NCBI GenBank assembly: GCA_015075555.1
Contig: JABTUD010000002.1
Location: 1 to 64,000, forward strand
Length of the DNA stretch: 64,000 nucleotides
Origin: Thermoflexaceae bacterium
GTDB taxonomy: Bacteria > Chloroflexota > Dehalococcoidia > Tepidiformales > Tepidiformaceae
Reading direction: 5' to 3'
Numbering within the stretch: position 1 is the stretch's first letter; the number at the start of each line of letters is the position of its first letter. The notes below the pieces were generated by a model. That model was not told where the DNA came from and did not search any database. It saw only the letters and a program-made list of their open reading frames with translations. The position numbers and the translations under genes were made by a program. Shown in pieces: positions 8,510 to 16,270 of this stretch.

Positions 8510-9172
8510 CTAGAGGACGTAACCCTTCCCCCGGATGGTCTCGATGAGCTGTTCGCCGAAGTCCTCGTTGAGCTTGCGGCGGAGGTTGTTCATGTGGACC
8601 TTGACGGTCTGCGTAAACGGGTTGGCGTGCTCATCCCAGATGTGTTCGAGGAGCTCTTCCTGGGGGACGGCCCGGCCTTCGTTGCGGGCCAGGTAGTACA
8701 GAAGCGCGAACTCCTTGGGGGTGAGGTGGATCTCCCTCCCATCGCGGCGGGTGCGGTTGGTGTTCGGGTCAAGCTCAAGGCCGCGGGTGTTGAGCACGGG
8801 CTCGCGGAGCCCGCCCTCGCGCCGCGTGATCGCGCGAATGCGGGCGGCGAGCTCGCTGAAGGCGAACGGTTTGACCAGGTAGTCATCGGCGCCGGTGTCG
8901 AGGCCTTCGATCCGGTCGCGGATACCACTGCGGGCAGTTAACATAATAATACTGCCAGTATAGCGGTCCTCCCGCAGACGCCGGCAGACCTCGATGCCAT
9001 CGATCCTGGGCAGGTTGAGGTCGAGGCAGATCACGTCGTAGCTGTTGACGGTGGCCTTTTCGAGGGCTTCCGCACCGTCGAAGGCGGTGTCCACGGCGTA
9101 GCCGAGCTTGGTCAGGCCCCGCTCGATGGCGCTGGTGATGGGCTCTTCATCTTCGACAACGAGAACGCGCAT
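8510..9172 (-). CDS. OmpR/PhoB-family response regulator
   Basis: The 220-residue regulator has an intact receiver domain: acidic EDEE at 7-10, phospho-accepting Asp51 in CLDLNLP and the conserved Lys101 in DDYLVKPF. It is followed by a winged-helix DNA-binding domain ending TIRGKGYVL. The ATG is preceded by GGGAAGGGG. It is the first gene of the pair with the histidine kinase and presumably regulates its own operon among other targets (inference). Confidence 0.94.
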   Translation of the reverse strand: MRVLVVEDEEPITSAIERGLTKLGYAVDTAFDGAEALEKATVNSYDVICLDLNLPRIDGIEVCRRLREDRYTGSIIMLTARSGIRDRIEGLDTGADDYLVKPFAFSELAARIRAITRREGGLREPVLNTRGLELDPNTNRTRRDGREIHLTPKEFALLYYLARNEGRAVPQEELLEHIWDEHANPFTQTVKVHMNNLRRKLNEDFGEQLIETIRGKGYVL

Positions 9173-9248
9173 GGCGATGCGCCCCTTCCCGGGTTAGTAG
9201 TGATTCAAGCGTAGCCCGCCAGGGGCGTAATGAAGGTAAAGGTGCGCC

Positions 9249-10616
9249 TCAGACCGCCGTCTGCACGAGCGGTGGCTCGACCTCCACGGGCCTCTGATCG
9301 ACGTGCTTGAGCGTCATTTCGCGGGTGCCAGCGGCATTGAGCTGGCGAATCAGGAATTCGAACTTGTCCTGGAGAGCGCGATTGAACTCGGCGCGGACTT
9401 CCGGCGGCAGATCCCAGGTCTGCTGCTTGAAGGGGCCCCAGAGCTTCTTCCTCGTCTTGTAGAAGAACTGGATGGCGGTCTCACCCTCGCTGCGTTCGCT
9501 GGCGAAGTTCGCTCCCGCGTAGTCCTGCATCTCCTGAAGCAGAGCGGCCGGGAAACTGGCATGGTCCATGACCAGGTTCTGGAAGCCGGTCGCCAGGTGG
9601 ATCTCCGCCGTCTCGACGGCAGGGAACCGGTGGAAGAGCTCGTCGGGCAGGGTGCTAGCCCCATGCTGCACGGCGCCGGCCATGCCGTAGCGCTCTCGGC
9701 CCACCTTCGAAAGCTGCTCCAGGGTCTCGAAGTCGATGGCGACCTTCGCTATGGTGCCGTCGGCAAGGGGGATGCCGCCGTGGCTGGTGCCCGTCTGAAC
9801 GCTGACCTTCGCCAGGCCGGTGAAGGCGGGCCCCACGATGTCGCGGAAGCCGTCGACATAACAGGTGAGCTCTTCGACGGTGCTGTTATGCTTGCCCACC
9901 TCGCCGATCTCGCCGCCAACGGAGATGGTGACCCCCGGGGGCTCAATCTCCCGGATTAGCCGCGCCAGGCGCGCCGTGAGCCTGGCGTTCGGCGCCTGCT
10001 GGTCGGCGACGCGATCGAAGCTAAGGTCCACCAGCGTGGAGGCGTCGATGTCGATGCAATAGAACTGGGCCGCGACGGCCTTTCGAATGAGGTCCTCGAG
10101 CGCGCCTGATTCGCCTTCCGGGTCGGTGGCGAACTTCTTCGCGTTGGCCTGGAAGTGGTCGCCCTGGATGAACACAGGCCCCTGGTAGCCTTCGGCAATG
10201 GCGGCCCCCAGCACGACGGCCGCGATCTCGGCCGGTTCCTGGAAGGTGTAGCCCATCTCTGAACGGGCGAGCTCGAAGATGGTGACCGCACCGTCTGTAG
10301 CCTTCATGGCGCGGAAGAGCGCCCGCGACATGTCATAGGCCATGCCGCGGATGTTGACAGCCGGGGCGGTGAAGCCCGAGACCTCGCCACGGCCCCTGGC
10401 GGCGTAGAGGCCCCAGATTGATGAGGAGACGGCCCCAAGCTGGGGCGCAGCGCTGTGGATGGCGTAGCGGGCGAGCGCCTGCTCAGGCGGGGAGCCAAAA
10501 ACGGCAAGGCGCACGATTTCGTCGATGTGGTCGCGCACCGCGACTGCATCGCGGAGCTTCGCGCGCGTTCCGGTTGTATTGAGGGCGGCCGCGAGGTGCT
10601 GGTTCATGGCCAGCAT
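9249..10616 (-). CDS. Divergent class II fructose-bisphosphate aldolase-like protein
   Basis: At 455 residues this is longer than standard class II aldolases (about 300-350). Motifs that look like the family zinc and phosphate ligands are present in order: IQGDHFQ near 150, GGEIGEVG near 240, QTGTSHGG near 272 and MAGAVQHGAST near 313. The first zinc site reads GDH rather than the usual HxDH. I infer a zinc-dependent aldolase acting on a ketose phosphate, but fructose bisphosphate specificity is not proven. The start is MLAM at 10616; a second ATG lies 9 bases in. It is monocistronic. Confidence 0.75.
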   Translation of the reverse strand: MLAMNQHLAAALNTTGTRAKLRDAVAVRDHIDEIVRLAVFGSPPEQALARYAIHSAAPQLGAVSSSIWGLYAARGRGEVSGFTAPAVNIRGMAYDMSRALFRAMKATDGAVTIFELARSEMGYTFQEPAEIAAVVLGAAIAEGYQGPVFIQGDHFQANAKKFATDPEGESGALEDLIRKAVAAQFYCIDIDASTLVDLSFDRVADQQAPNARLTARLARLIREIEPPGVTISVGGEIGEVGKHNSTVEELTCYVDGFRDIVGPAFTGLAKVSVQTGTSHGGIPLADGTIAKVAIDFETLEQLSKVGRERYGMAGAVQHGASTLPDELFHRFPAVETAEIHLATGFQNLVMDHASFPAALLQEMQDYAGANFASERSEGETAIQFFYKTRKKLWGPFKQQTWDLPPEVRAEFNRALQDKFEFLIRQLNAAGTREMTLKHVDQRPVEVEPPLVQTAV

Positions 10617-10640
10617 TCTAACACTCGTGGGGCAATGAAA

Positions 10641-10669
10641 AGGCCCGCCGTCTGGGTCCCGGCGGGCCT
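10641..10669 (-). terminator. Rho-independent terminator of the orphan regulator
   Basis: Ten-base perfect arms (10641-10650 and 10660-10669) enclose a 9-base loop. On the reverse strand the hairpin is followed by TTTTCATT, a usable T-run, and lies 28 bases after the stop of the regulator gene at 10697. Confidence 0.75.
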
Positions 10670-10696
10670 CAGTCCTGGACAGGGAAGTGGCGGCTG

Positions 10697-11476
10697 TCAG
10701 GCCGCCTGGGTGGCGCGGTCGGCGCGCCGTATGCCCCGCCGCTCGAGCATGTAGCCAAAGCCCCGCACGTTGACTATGTAGCTCGGCTCGCTGGGGTCGG
10801 CCTCGATCTTGCGGCGTATTCGCCGGATATAGACCTTGACGATCTCCTGGGCCTCGCGGTCGGAATAGGTGTAGTCCTGCACAGCGCGCAGGATTTCGAC
10901 CGGGCTCACAACCTTGCCGGCATTGCGGGCAAGGTAGGCGAGGATCTTGAACTCGGTGGGAGTAAGGGGAATGAGCTCCTCATCGCGCTGGGCCTGGCAG
11001 CGATCGAAGTCCAGGACCAGGTCCCGAACGGTGACTGTGGCCGGGCCTTCTTCCACCACGGGCGCCGGGTTGCGGCGGCGAGCCATGGCGGCCAGCTGAG
11101 CCGTCACAAGCTCGACCCCGTCGGTGTCGCGCAGGCAGACGTCAGCGCCGGCGTCGAGAGCAGCAGCCAGCCCTGCCGGGTGAGGCCCCGGCGCAATGAC
11201 CATGACGGCGCTGCGGCTCACGCGGGAGACCGATCGCACGAGCGAGATATCAGATTCGAGGCGCGGGTCGATAGCGAGCACGACCAGGTCGGGGTCGAAC
11301 TGGGTGAGCAGCCGCTCGGTTTCGCGGTCGTGTGGGCGCTCGGTGGTGGTGAAGCCGTTGCGGGCGAGCGCCGGCAGCACATCGGAGGAACGGTATTCCC
11401 TGGTGTGAGTGACAAACGCTACGGCGTTGCGGAAGTCGTCTTCGTGCCTCTCAGCCATTTCCTGCACATCCCCCAT
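10697..11476 (-). CDS. Orphan OmpR-like regulator with degenerate receiver
   Basis: The 259-residue protein has a receiver-like N-terminal domain and a clear OmpR winged helix (residues about 150-250; LTPTEFKILAYLARN and IVNVRGFGYML). Asp70 (LAIDPRL) could correspond to the phospho-acceptor. The acidic pair expected near residue 24 is absent (VTHTRE), and the conserved lysine region reads VCLRDTD. Phosphorylation by a standard kinase is therefore doubtful, and no kinase gene is adjacent. It may sense by another route or bind constitutively. Confidence 0.82.
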   Translation of the reverse strand: MGDVQEMAERHEDDFRNAVAFVTHTREYRSSDVLPALARNGFTTTERPHDRETERLLTQFDPDLVVLAIDPRLESDISLVRSVSRVSRSAVMVIAPGPHPAGLAAALDAGADVCLRDTDGVELVTAQLAAMARRRNPAPVVEEGPATVTVRDLVLDFDRCQAQRDEELIPLTPTEFKILAYLARNAGKVVSPVEILRAVQDYTYSDREAQEIVKVYIRRIRRKIEADPSEPSYIVNVRGFGYMLERRGIRRADRATQAA

Positions 11477-11781
11477 CTCAGTGACTGCACTGCCGGGTCC
11501 GGGACCCGGAGGTCATCGCCAGCGCGATTCCGATCGGGCGCCGGGAGCCCCGGGTGGGCCCCGCGGGCGCTTTTCGTGACAAGAGAATGTTCGGCAGATT
11601 TTCCCACCCTAATAGGGTCCGGGGCATGGCAGGTGTCCATATCGTGGTGCTGCAACGCGATCGACACCCGGGTGAACAGAGCGTGTGCGACGAGCGTTCT
11701 GGTCTTGTGTTGCCACACCGGGCCGCGAGTTCCCGGCGAACGCCGTTAGCGGTGGCGCCGGCCCTGCCCTGCCCGCAGAAC
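11477..11781. other. Intergenic stretch upstream of the orphan regulator
   Basis: About 305 bases separate the orphan regulator start from the sigma factor stop, both on the reverse strand. It should contain the regulator promoter. No RNA gene, conserved small reading frame or strong hairpin was recognised. Confidence 0.4.
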
Positions 11782-12585
11782 TCAGGCAACTTCACGCAGC
11801 AGGACGCGCCGCAGCCGCTTCACTGCCTGGGCGTGGAGCTGGCTGACGCGTGTTTCAGAGACGGAGAGGACCAGCGAGATGTCCTTCATCGTCAGATGCT
11901 CGACATAATACAACGAAATGACCAGCCGCTCGCGCTCCGGCAGCGCCTGCACGGCGCGGGCAAGCTCCTGATGGAGTTCCTTCTCCTCGAAGCCGCGGGT
12001 GAAGTCGATGTCGTCCTCCGCGGTCGGCATCTCGGCCGCGGGGAAGGAATCGCCGTCGTCGTCCTTGTCGAGCATGCGATCAAGCGAAATGGTGACCCAG
12101 CGCGCGTTGGACGAGGCGTCCCGGAACTGAGCGATGGAGATGCCCATGTGTTCGGCGGTTTCCTGCTCGCTTGGGGTGCGTCCGAGGGTGGTCTCGAGCT
12201 CTCCCTGGGCGCGCTGGAGCTCGCGCGCCTTCTGGCGCATCGTCCGGCTCAGACGGTCCATGCGCCGGAAGGCATCGATCATCGAGCCGCGGATGCGGCG
12301 CACGGCGTAGGCGTGGAAGTTGGTGCCCTTGCTGGGGTCGTACCTTCTTACGGCTTCGACCAGGCCGCAGGTGCCATAGCCCACAGCGTCTTCGAATTCG
12401 AGCAGGCCAGGGATTTCAAGAGGCAGGGAGCGAGCCACGCGCCTGACCAGGGGCGCGTACTGCATCACAAGCTGCTGCTGCTCTTCAAGAGAGAGGCGGC
12501 GGTTCGTGTCGACTGGCTCGATGCCAGGGGCCGCTGGGCCCGCAGGTTCGCCAGTAGTCCCGGTGAAGTTCGACGGCTCGTTCAT
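11782..12585 (-). CDS. FliA/WhiG-type (group 3) RNA polymerase sigma factor
   Basis: The 267-residue protein has sigma-70 region 2 (YAPLVRRVARSLP through RRIRGSMIDAFR, with YDPSKGTNFHAYA), region 3 (LGRTPSEQETAEHMGIS) and region 4 (LPERERLVISLYYVEHLTMKDI, helix-turn-helix ETRVSQLHAQAVKRL). This organisation is that of sigma-28/WhiG/SigB-like factors, which drive motility, sporulation or stress regulons. No flagellar or anti-sigma gene is adjacent, so the regulon is unknown. The frame stays open to 12798, but the ATG at 12585 follows GGGGG in a normal position and starts a sensible N terminus. Confidence 0.9.
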   Translation of the reverse strand: MNEPSNFTGTTGEPAGPAAPGIEPVDTNRRLSLEEQQQLVMQYAPLVRRVARSLPLEIPGLLEFEDAVGYGTCGLVEAVRRYDPSKGTNFHAYAVRRIRGSMIDAFRRMDRLSRTMRQKARELQRAQGELETTLGRTPSEQETAEHMGISIAQFRDASSNARWVTISLDRMLDKDDDGDSFPAAEMPTAEDDIDFTRGFEEKELHQELARAVQALPERERLVISLYYVEHLTMKDISLVLSVSETRVSQLHAQAVKRLRRVLLREVA

Positions 12586-12935
12586 CGCTATGACCCCCAA
12601 GGGACCCCACACGGCAACCCCTCTGCTTGGTTGTCGTGGGGATTGCACCCATCTTTCAGGGCCATCGGGTGACAGAACAACGCAGGACCGGTGACGCATG
12701 CGTGGTCGTTCGGTAACAGGTGCCGACATAAGGGTTTTCCCGCACGTAAAGCGGTCGAAATCCCTCCCTCTGCAGCCTGATCGCAAGTAACAATACACAT
12801 AACTGATATAGTGCGAAGTTACAGATTACGAATTCCAGGGCCTCTCCTGACCGGCCCCGTGCCTCTCGTGTAACGTGGAAGCGCCCGGCCGCCAGGCAGC
12901 GGCCATGCGCACCCAACTCGACGACGGGTAGGCAG
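12586..12935. other. Divergent intergenic region with structured leader
   Basis: About 350 bases separate the sigma factor (reverse) from the beta-propeller gene (forward). A relatively AT-rich patch at about 12785-12820 (TAACAATACACATAACTGATATAGTG) could hold promoters for both directions. A strong hairpin near the sigma start is listed separately. No known riboswitch consensus was matched by eye. Confidence 0.45.
12605..12641 (-). promoter_or_regulatory. Leader hairpin upstream of the sigma factor
   Basis: CCCCAC (12605-12610) pairs with GTGGGG (12636-12641), and inner bases GGCAACC and GGTTGTC extend the stem with one mismatch. It ends 20 bases upstream of the sigma ATG, near its ribosome binding region, so it could influence translation. 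Function not shown. Confidence 0.4.
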
Positions 12936-14111
12936 GTGACCACAGCAGCCCCCATCATTGTTTCCGAGCGCAGTGGCGCGATCGCGGTTCTGCGGCGTAC
13001 CGCTAGTGGTGGGTGGGAGCGCCGCCTCGTCACCGCGGGCGGCGTGTGGCCGGTGCTCAACCCGGCGCGCGACGCTGTTGCCGTTTCCGTTGTGAGGCAG
13101 GATGGCGACTTCATCCGTAGCACCATCGAGCTGTTCTCCCTCGACGGGACACACCTGCGAACGCTCCACCAGACTCCGAAGGGCGTGGGGCCTATCATCG
13201 CGCCCCGGGTTCCCCACTACGCAGCGTGGTCGCCGCGTGGCGACGTGCTCAGTTATGTAGCGCAGAGTAGCTACGGATTGACGCTCTTCCTGAGTGACGT
13301 CGATGGCGCATTCGTCTCGGACCCAATCATCAACGGGGCGCCGATCTTCAGCGCCTGGTGCCCCGACAACAACTTCCTGGGTGTACACGCCGGAGACGAA
13401 CTCGCCGTCATTGAGGTGGAGGGAAGCCGGACGACGGCGAACGTAGCAGAGCGCGCCGCCGGGTTTCGCACGCCCGCCTTCAGCGATGACGCGAACATCA
13501 TGGCCTATGCCCTCCCCTCTGAACCGGGGGTAGCAATCATGCGGGCGCACTTCCAGGGAACCGGCGGGCGTGAGGTTCACCGCCTGCCGGGCGGTGTGGC
13601 CATGGCGTTCAGGCCGGGCACGCAAGAGCTGACCGTCGCGCTTACGCGCCAGCCCGGTAGCGGCGTGTTCGACGAGCTCTGGACGGTGGATATGGGCCGC
13701 GAAGCCGCCACCGCGCAGCTGCTGTGGCGTGGGCCGCTTGCCGCCTTTTTCTGGTCGCCCACAGGCGATCGGATGGTCACGGTTGTGCCTACGCACACGG
13801 GGGATGGCCGATTTTCGGCCTGGCTGCTCGATGCCGGCGGCCGGTTCGCCGGGGCAACAGAGCCGTTCGTGCCATCGATCGACTATCGCACGGTGCTCGG
13901 CTTCTTTGACCAGTTTTCGACGTCCCATATGCTGTGGTCTCCCGATGGCCAAGCGTTTCTGCTTGCGGGCCGACTGGCAGGCGATGGGGTCTCGGCTGCC
14001 TTTGGGGACCCGGTAGGCGATTATGTCCTGTTGTGGCCGGCCCGCCGGGGGGCGCCGCTGGAGGTCGTGGCCCCGGGTGACGTGGCGTTCTTTCCGCCAC
14101 GCCGGGAGTGA
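12936..14111 (+). CDS. TolB/WD40-like beta-propeller protein
   Basis: The 391-residue protein consists of repeated blades with phrases such as YAAWSPRGDVLSYV, AFFWSPTGDRMVTV and MLWSPDGQAFLLA, typical of TolB-like or WD40-like propellers. No signal peptide or membrane segment was seen from the GTG start at 12936, so it appears cytoplasmic as read. A start further upstream is not supported. Such proteins usually serve as binding scaffolds. The next forward gene, a Ctp protease, starts 120 bases later. Specific function unknown. Confidence 0.75.
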   Translation: MTTAAPIIVSERSGAIAVLRRTASGGWERRLVTAGGVWPVLNPARDAVAVSVVRQDGDFIRSTIELFSLDGTHLRTLHQTPKGVGPIIAPRVPHYAAWSPRGDVLSYVAQSSYGLTLFLSDVDGAFVSDPIINGAPIFSAWCPDNNFLGVHAGDELAVIEVEGSRTTANVAERAAGFRTPAFSDDANIMAYALPSEPGVAIMRAHFQGTGGREVHRLPGGVAMAFRPGTQELTVALTRQPGSGVFDELWTVDMGREAATAQLLWRGPLAAFFWSPTGDRMVTVVPTHTGDGRFSAWLLDAGGRFAGATEPFVPSIDYRTVLGFFDQFSTSHMLWSPDGQAFLLAGRLAGDGVSAAFGDPVGDYVLLWPARRGAPLEVVAPGDVAFFPPRRE

Positions 14112-14231
14112 GAACGGCTGGCCACGCGCATTCGGGGCGTAAACGCACGGTAAGCGGCGAAATTGCTGGCGGAAATGCCCTGACGATACACTCGAAGCAT
14201 CCCCCCGGAACGGTTTGCGCCGGGGTGCAAG

Positions 14232-15572
14232 GTGGCTCCCGCACTAATGGACATTCCGCGCCAACAAGAAGCTGAACCCGGCATCGCCGAGCGCGCCACA
14301 CGCGGCGCGGTTATCATCGTGCTTCTGCTCGCAATCATGCTGCTCGCCTTCGCTCTTGGCTGGGGCGTGAATGACCTGCGGTCCGATGAGGATGCGCCGG
14401 TGGCGGCGGCGTCAGCCGGGGACGGCTCGGCGCGAACCGATGGCGCCTCCACCGCGGCCGTCATTGACGAGATCTGCAACCTGCTGCGCACACAGCACGT
14501 AGATGGCGCCTACATCACCGATGAGACGTGCCGCGAAGCCGCGATCAACGGCGTGGTCACGTCGCTGAACGACCCGCACACCACCTACATCACACCCGAG
14601 GAGATGGAGAGCCCCGGCTTCGATATGGGGTCGACCTACCAGGGGATAGGCGCCAGTGTCTCCGATTCCACTGGCCAGGTGCAGATTGTCGCCCCATTCC
14701 GTGACTCGCCCGCCGAGAAGGCCGGAATCAGGCCCGGGGATTTCATCCTCGAAGTCGATGGCGAGCTCACCGATGGCTGGAGCGATGCCGAGGCCGTGAA
14801 GCGCATTCGTGGCAAGGCCGGCACGCCCGTAACCCTGAAGGTGAAACACACCGATGGCGCGATAGAGACAATCACCATCACCCGGGGCGATATCCCAATC
14901 ACCAGCGTCTACACCGAGCCGAACCTGGAGGTCATTCCGGGTGAGAGCGGCACCAGGCTCGTCGACCGCGACGGGAACGAGACCCCCGACATCGCCTACA
15001 TCGCGATCTCTCAGTTCCACGAAAACACCGTGAATGAGCTGCGCCAGGCCGCCAAGGGCCTGGAAGGGAAAGGCTACAAGGGGCTTATCCTGGACCTGCG
15101 TTCCAACCCGGGCGGTCTCCTCAGCTCGGTGGTTGCCGTGGCCGATGAGTTCCTGACGAAGGGCACGATCATCACCGAGGTTGATGCGGACGGCAAGAGG
15201 AAATCGTGGACAGCGAAGGCCGGGGGGACGTTGACAGAGTTCCCGATTGTCGTACTTCAGGATGAAGCCAGCGCCAGCGCATCAGAGGTGCTTGCCGCCG
15301 CCCTCCGCGACAACGGCCGGGCGAAAATCGTTGGCACCCGTAGCTTCGGCAAGGGCACGGTCAACCAGATGGTGGAGATCAGGAATTGTAGTGACCCCGC
15401 CGGGTGCGGGGCCGTTTACGTCGCGGTTGGGCGCTGGCTCACGCCGAACAACGACCAGATTGAGGGGCTGGGCGTCACCCCGGACGTCGAAGTGGAGATG
15501 ACCCGTGACGATTATGTCGATCAGGGCGACGTCCAGGTGTTCCAGGCCATCGACACGCTGCGCGGCAAGTAG
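14232..15572 (+). CDS. Carboxyl-terminal processing protease, S41 family
   Basis: The 446-residue protein has one N-terminal membrane helix (residues about 25-44) and an extracytoplasmic body with a PDZ domain (about 130-220). The peptidase S41 domain follows (about 245-430). The serine-lysine dyad is visible: Ser351 in SASASEV and Lys374 in SFGKGTVN. Ctp proteases trim or degrade extracytoplasmic proteins from the C terminus. The listed start is GTG at 14232 with GGGG six bases upstream. ATG at 14247 with AAGG upstream is an equally reasonable alternative. A hairpin follows at 15604-15640. Confidence 0.93.
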   Translation: MAPALMDIPRQQEAEPGIAERATRGAVIIVLLLAIMLLAFALGWGVNDLRSDEDAPVAAASAGDGSARTDGASTAAVIDEICNLLRTQHVDGAYITDETCREAAINGVVTSLNDPHTTYITPEEMESPGFDMGSTYQGIGASVSDSTGQVQIVAPFRDSPAEKAGIRPGDFILEVDGELTDGWSDAEAVKRIRGKAGTPVTLKVKHTDGAIETITITRGDIPITSVYTEPNLEVIPGESGTRLVDRDGNETPDIAYIAISQFHENTVNELRQAAKGLEGKGYKGLILDLRSNPGGLLSSVVAVADEFLTKGTIITEVDADGKRKSWTAKAGGTLTEFPIVVLQDEASASASEVLAAALRDNGRAKIVGTRSFGKGTVNQMVEIRNCSDPAGCGAVYVAVGRWLTPNNDQIEGLGVTPDVEVEMTRDDYVDQGDVQVFQAIDTLRGK

Positions 15573-15603
15573 CAGGCGGCGCTACACTTGGCCCTCAGGC
15601 TTC

Positions 15604-15640
15604 GTGGCCCCGGCTTCGCAACGCTCGTTACCGGGGCCAC
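15604..15640 (+). terminator. Hairpin between ctp and smpB
   Basis: Ten-base arms (15604-15613 and 15631-15640) with a 17-base loop lie between the ctp stop and the smpB ATG, only 6 bases before the latter. No T-run follows, so it may be a weak terminator or a translational control element for smpB. Confidence 0.45.
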
Positions 15641-15646
15641 GTCACC

Positions 15647-16114
15647 ATGCCGGACACCTCCATGAGCGACTCGACGATTGCCCAGAACAGGCGAGCCCGC
15701 CACGACTACGACATCCTCGAACGGTTCGAGGCTGGCATTGTGCTGACCGGCACGGAGATCAAATCAGTCCGGGAGCACCGGGTGCAGCTCGTGGGCGCCT
15801 ATGCCCGGGTGCGTAACGGCGAGGTGTGGGTGCAGGACATGCACATCGCGCCCTATTCGCACGCGGGCTATTCACACCACGACCCCCGCCGCGATCGCAA
15901 GCTGCTGTTGCACAGGAAGGAGATCCGCCGCATTCGCGAACTTCTGGAGGAGAAGGGGCTGACGCTCATCCCGCTGTCGCTGTATCTGAAGCGTGGCAAG
16001 GCGAAGTTGGAACTGGGCATCGCCCGCGGTCGCAAGCAGCACGATCGGCGCGAGGCTATCAAGGAGCGCGAGCAATCGCGGGAGATGGCCCGGGCTGTCC
16101 GCAGGAGCGCCTGA
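15647..16114 (+). CDS. smpB: SsrA-binding protein
   Basis: SmpB binds tmRNA and is required for its entry into stalled ribosomes. The 155-residue product contains RRARHDYDILERFEAGIVL, GTEIKSVR, VWVQDMHIAPYSH and LLLHRKEIRRI, then a basic C-terminal tail (GRKQHDRREAIKEREQSREMAR). All are family hallmarks. ATG at 15662 (MSDST) is a possible alternative start because the first residues are not conserved in the family. Its partner RNA ssrA is about 9.5 kb away in the same window. Confidence 0.96.
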   Translation: MPDTSMSDSTIAQNRRARHDYDILERFEAGIVLTGTEIKSVREHRVQLVGAYARVRNGEVWVQDMHIAPYSHAGYSHHDPRRDRKLLLHRKEIRRIRELLEEKGLTLIPLSLYLKRGKAKLELGIARGRKQHDRREAIKEREQSREMARAVRRSA

Positions 16115-16270
16115 ACGGCGGTGAGGAAGCTCCTTGACCACGCCACGGGCGAAGCCTACGTTGACTGCTGGCCCCCTCATCAAAGCTGCCGCAACCCGGG
16201 CCCGTAAGCCGCCGCACTGCGCCTTGCCAGGGACTGTGGCGTACTGAACGTACGAGACGAGGACTGAACC

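Noticed and set aside
12586-12798. Upstream extension of the sigma factor frame
   Set aside because: The added residues show no sigma-like sequence, and a good ribosome site precedes ATG 12585.
12600-12800. Possible riboswitch upstream of the sigma factor
   Set aside because: I compared it by eye with cobalamin and cyclic-di-GMP consensus features and found no match; only a hairpin is supported.
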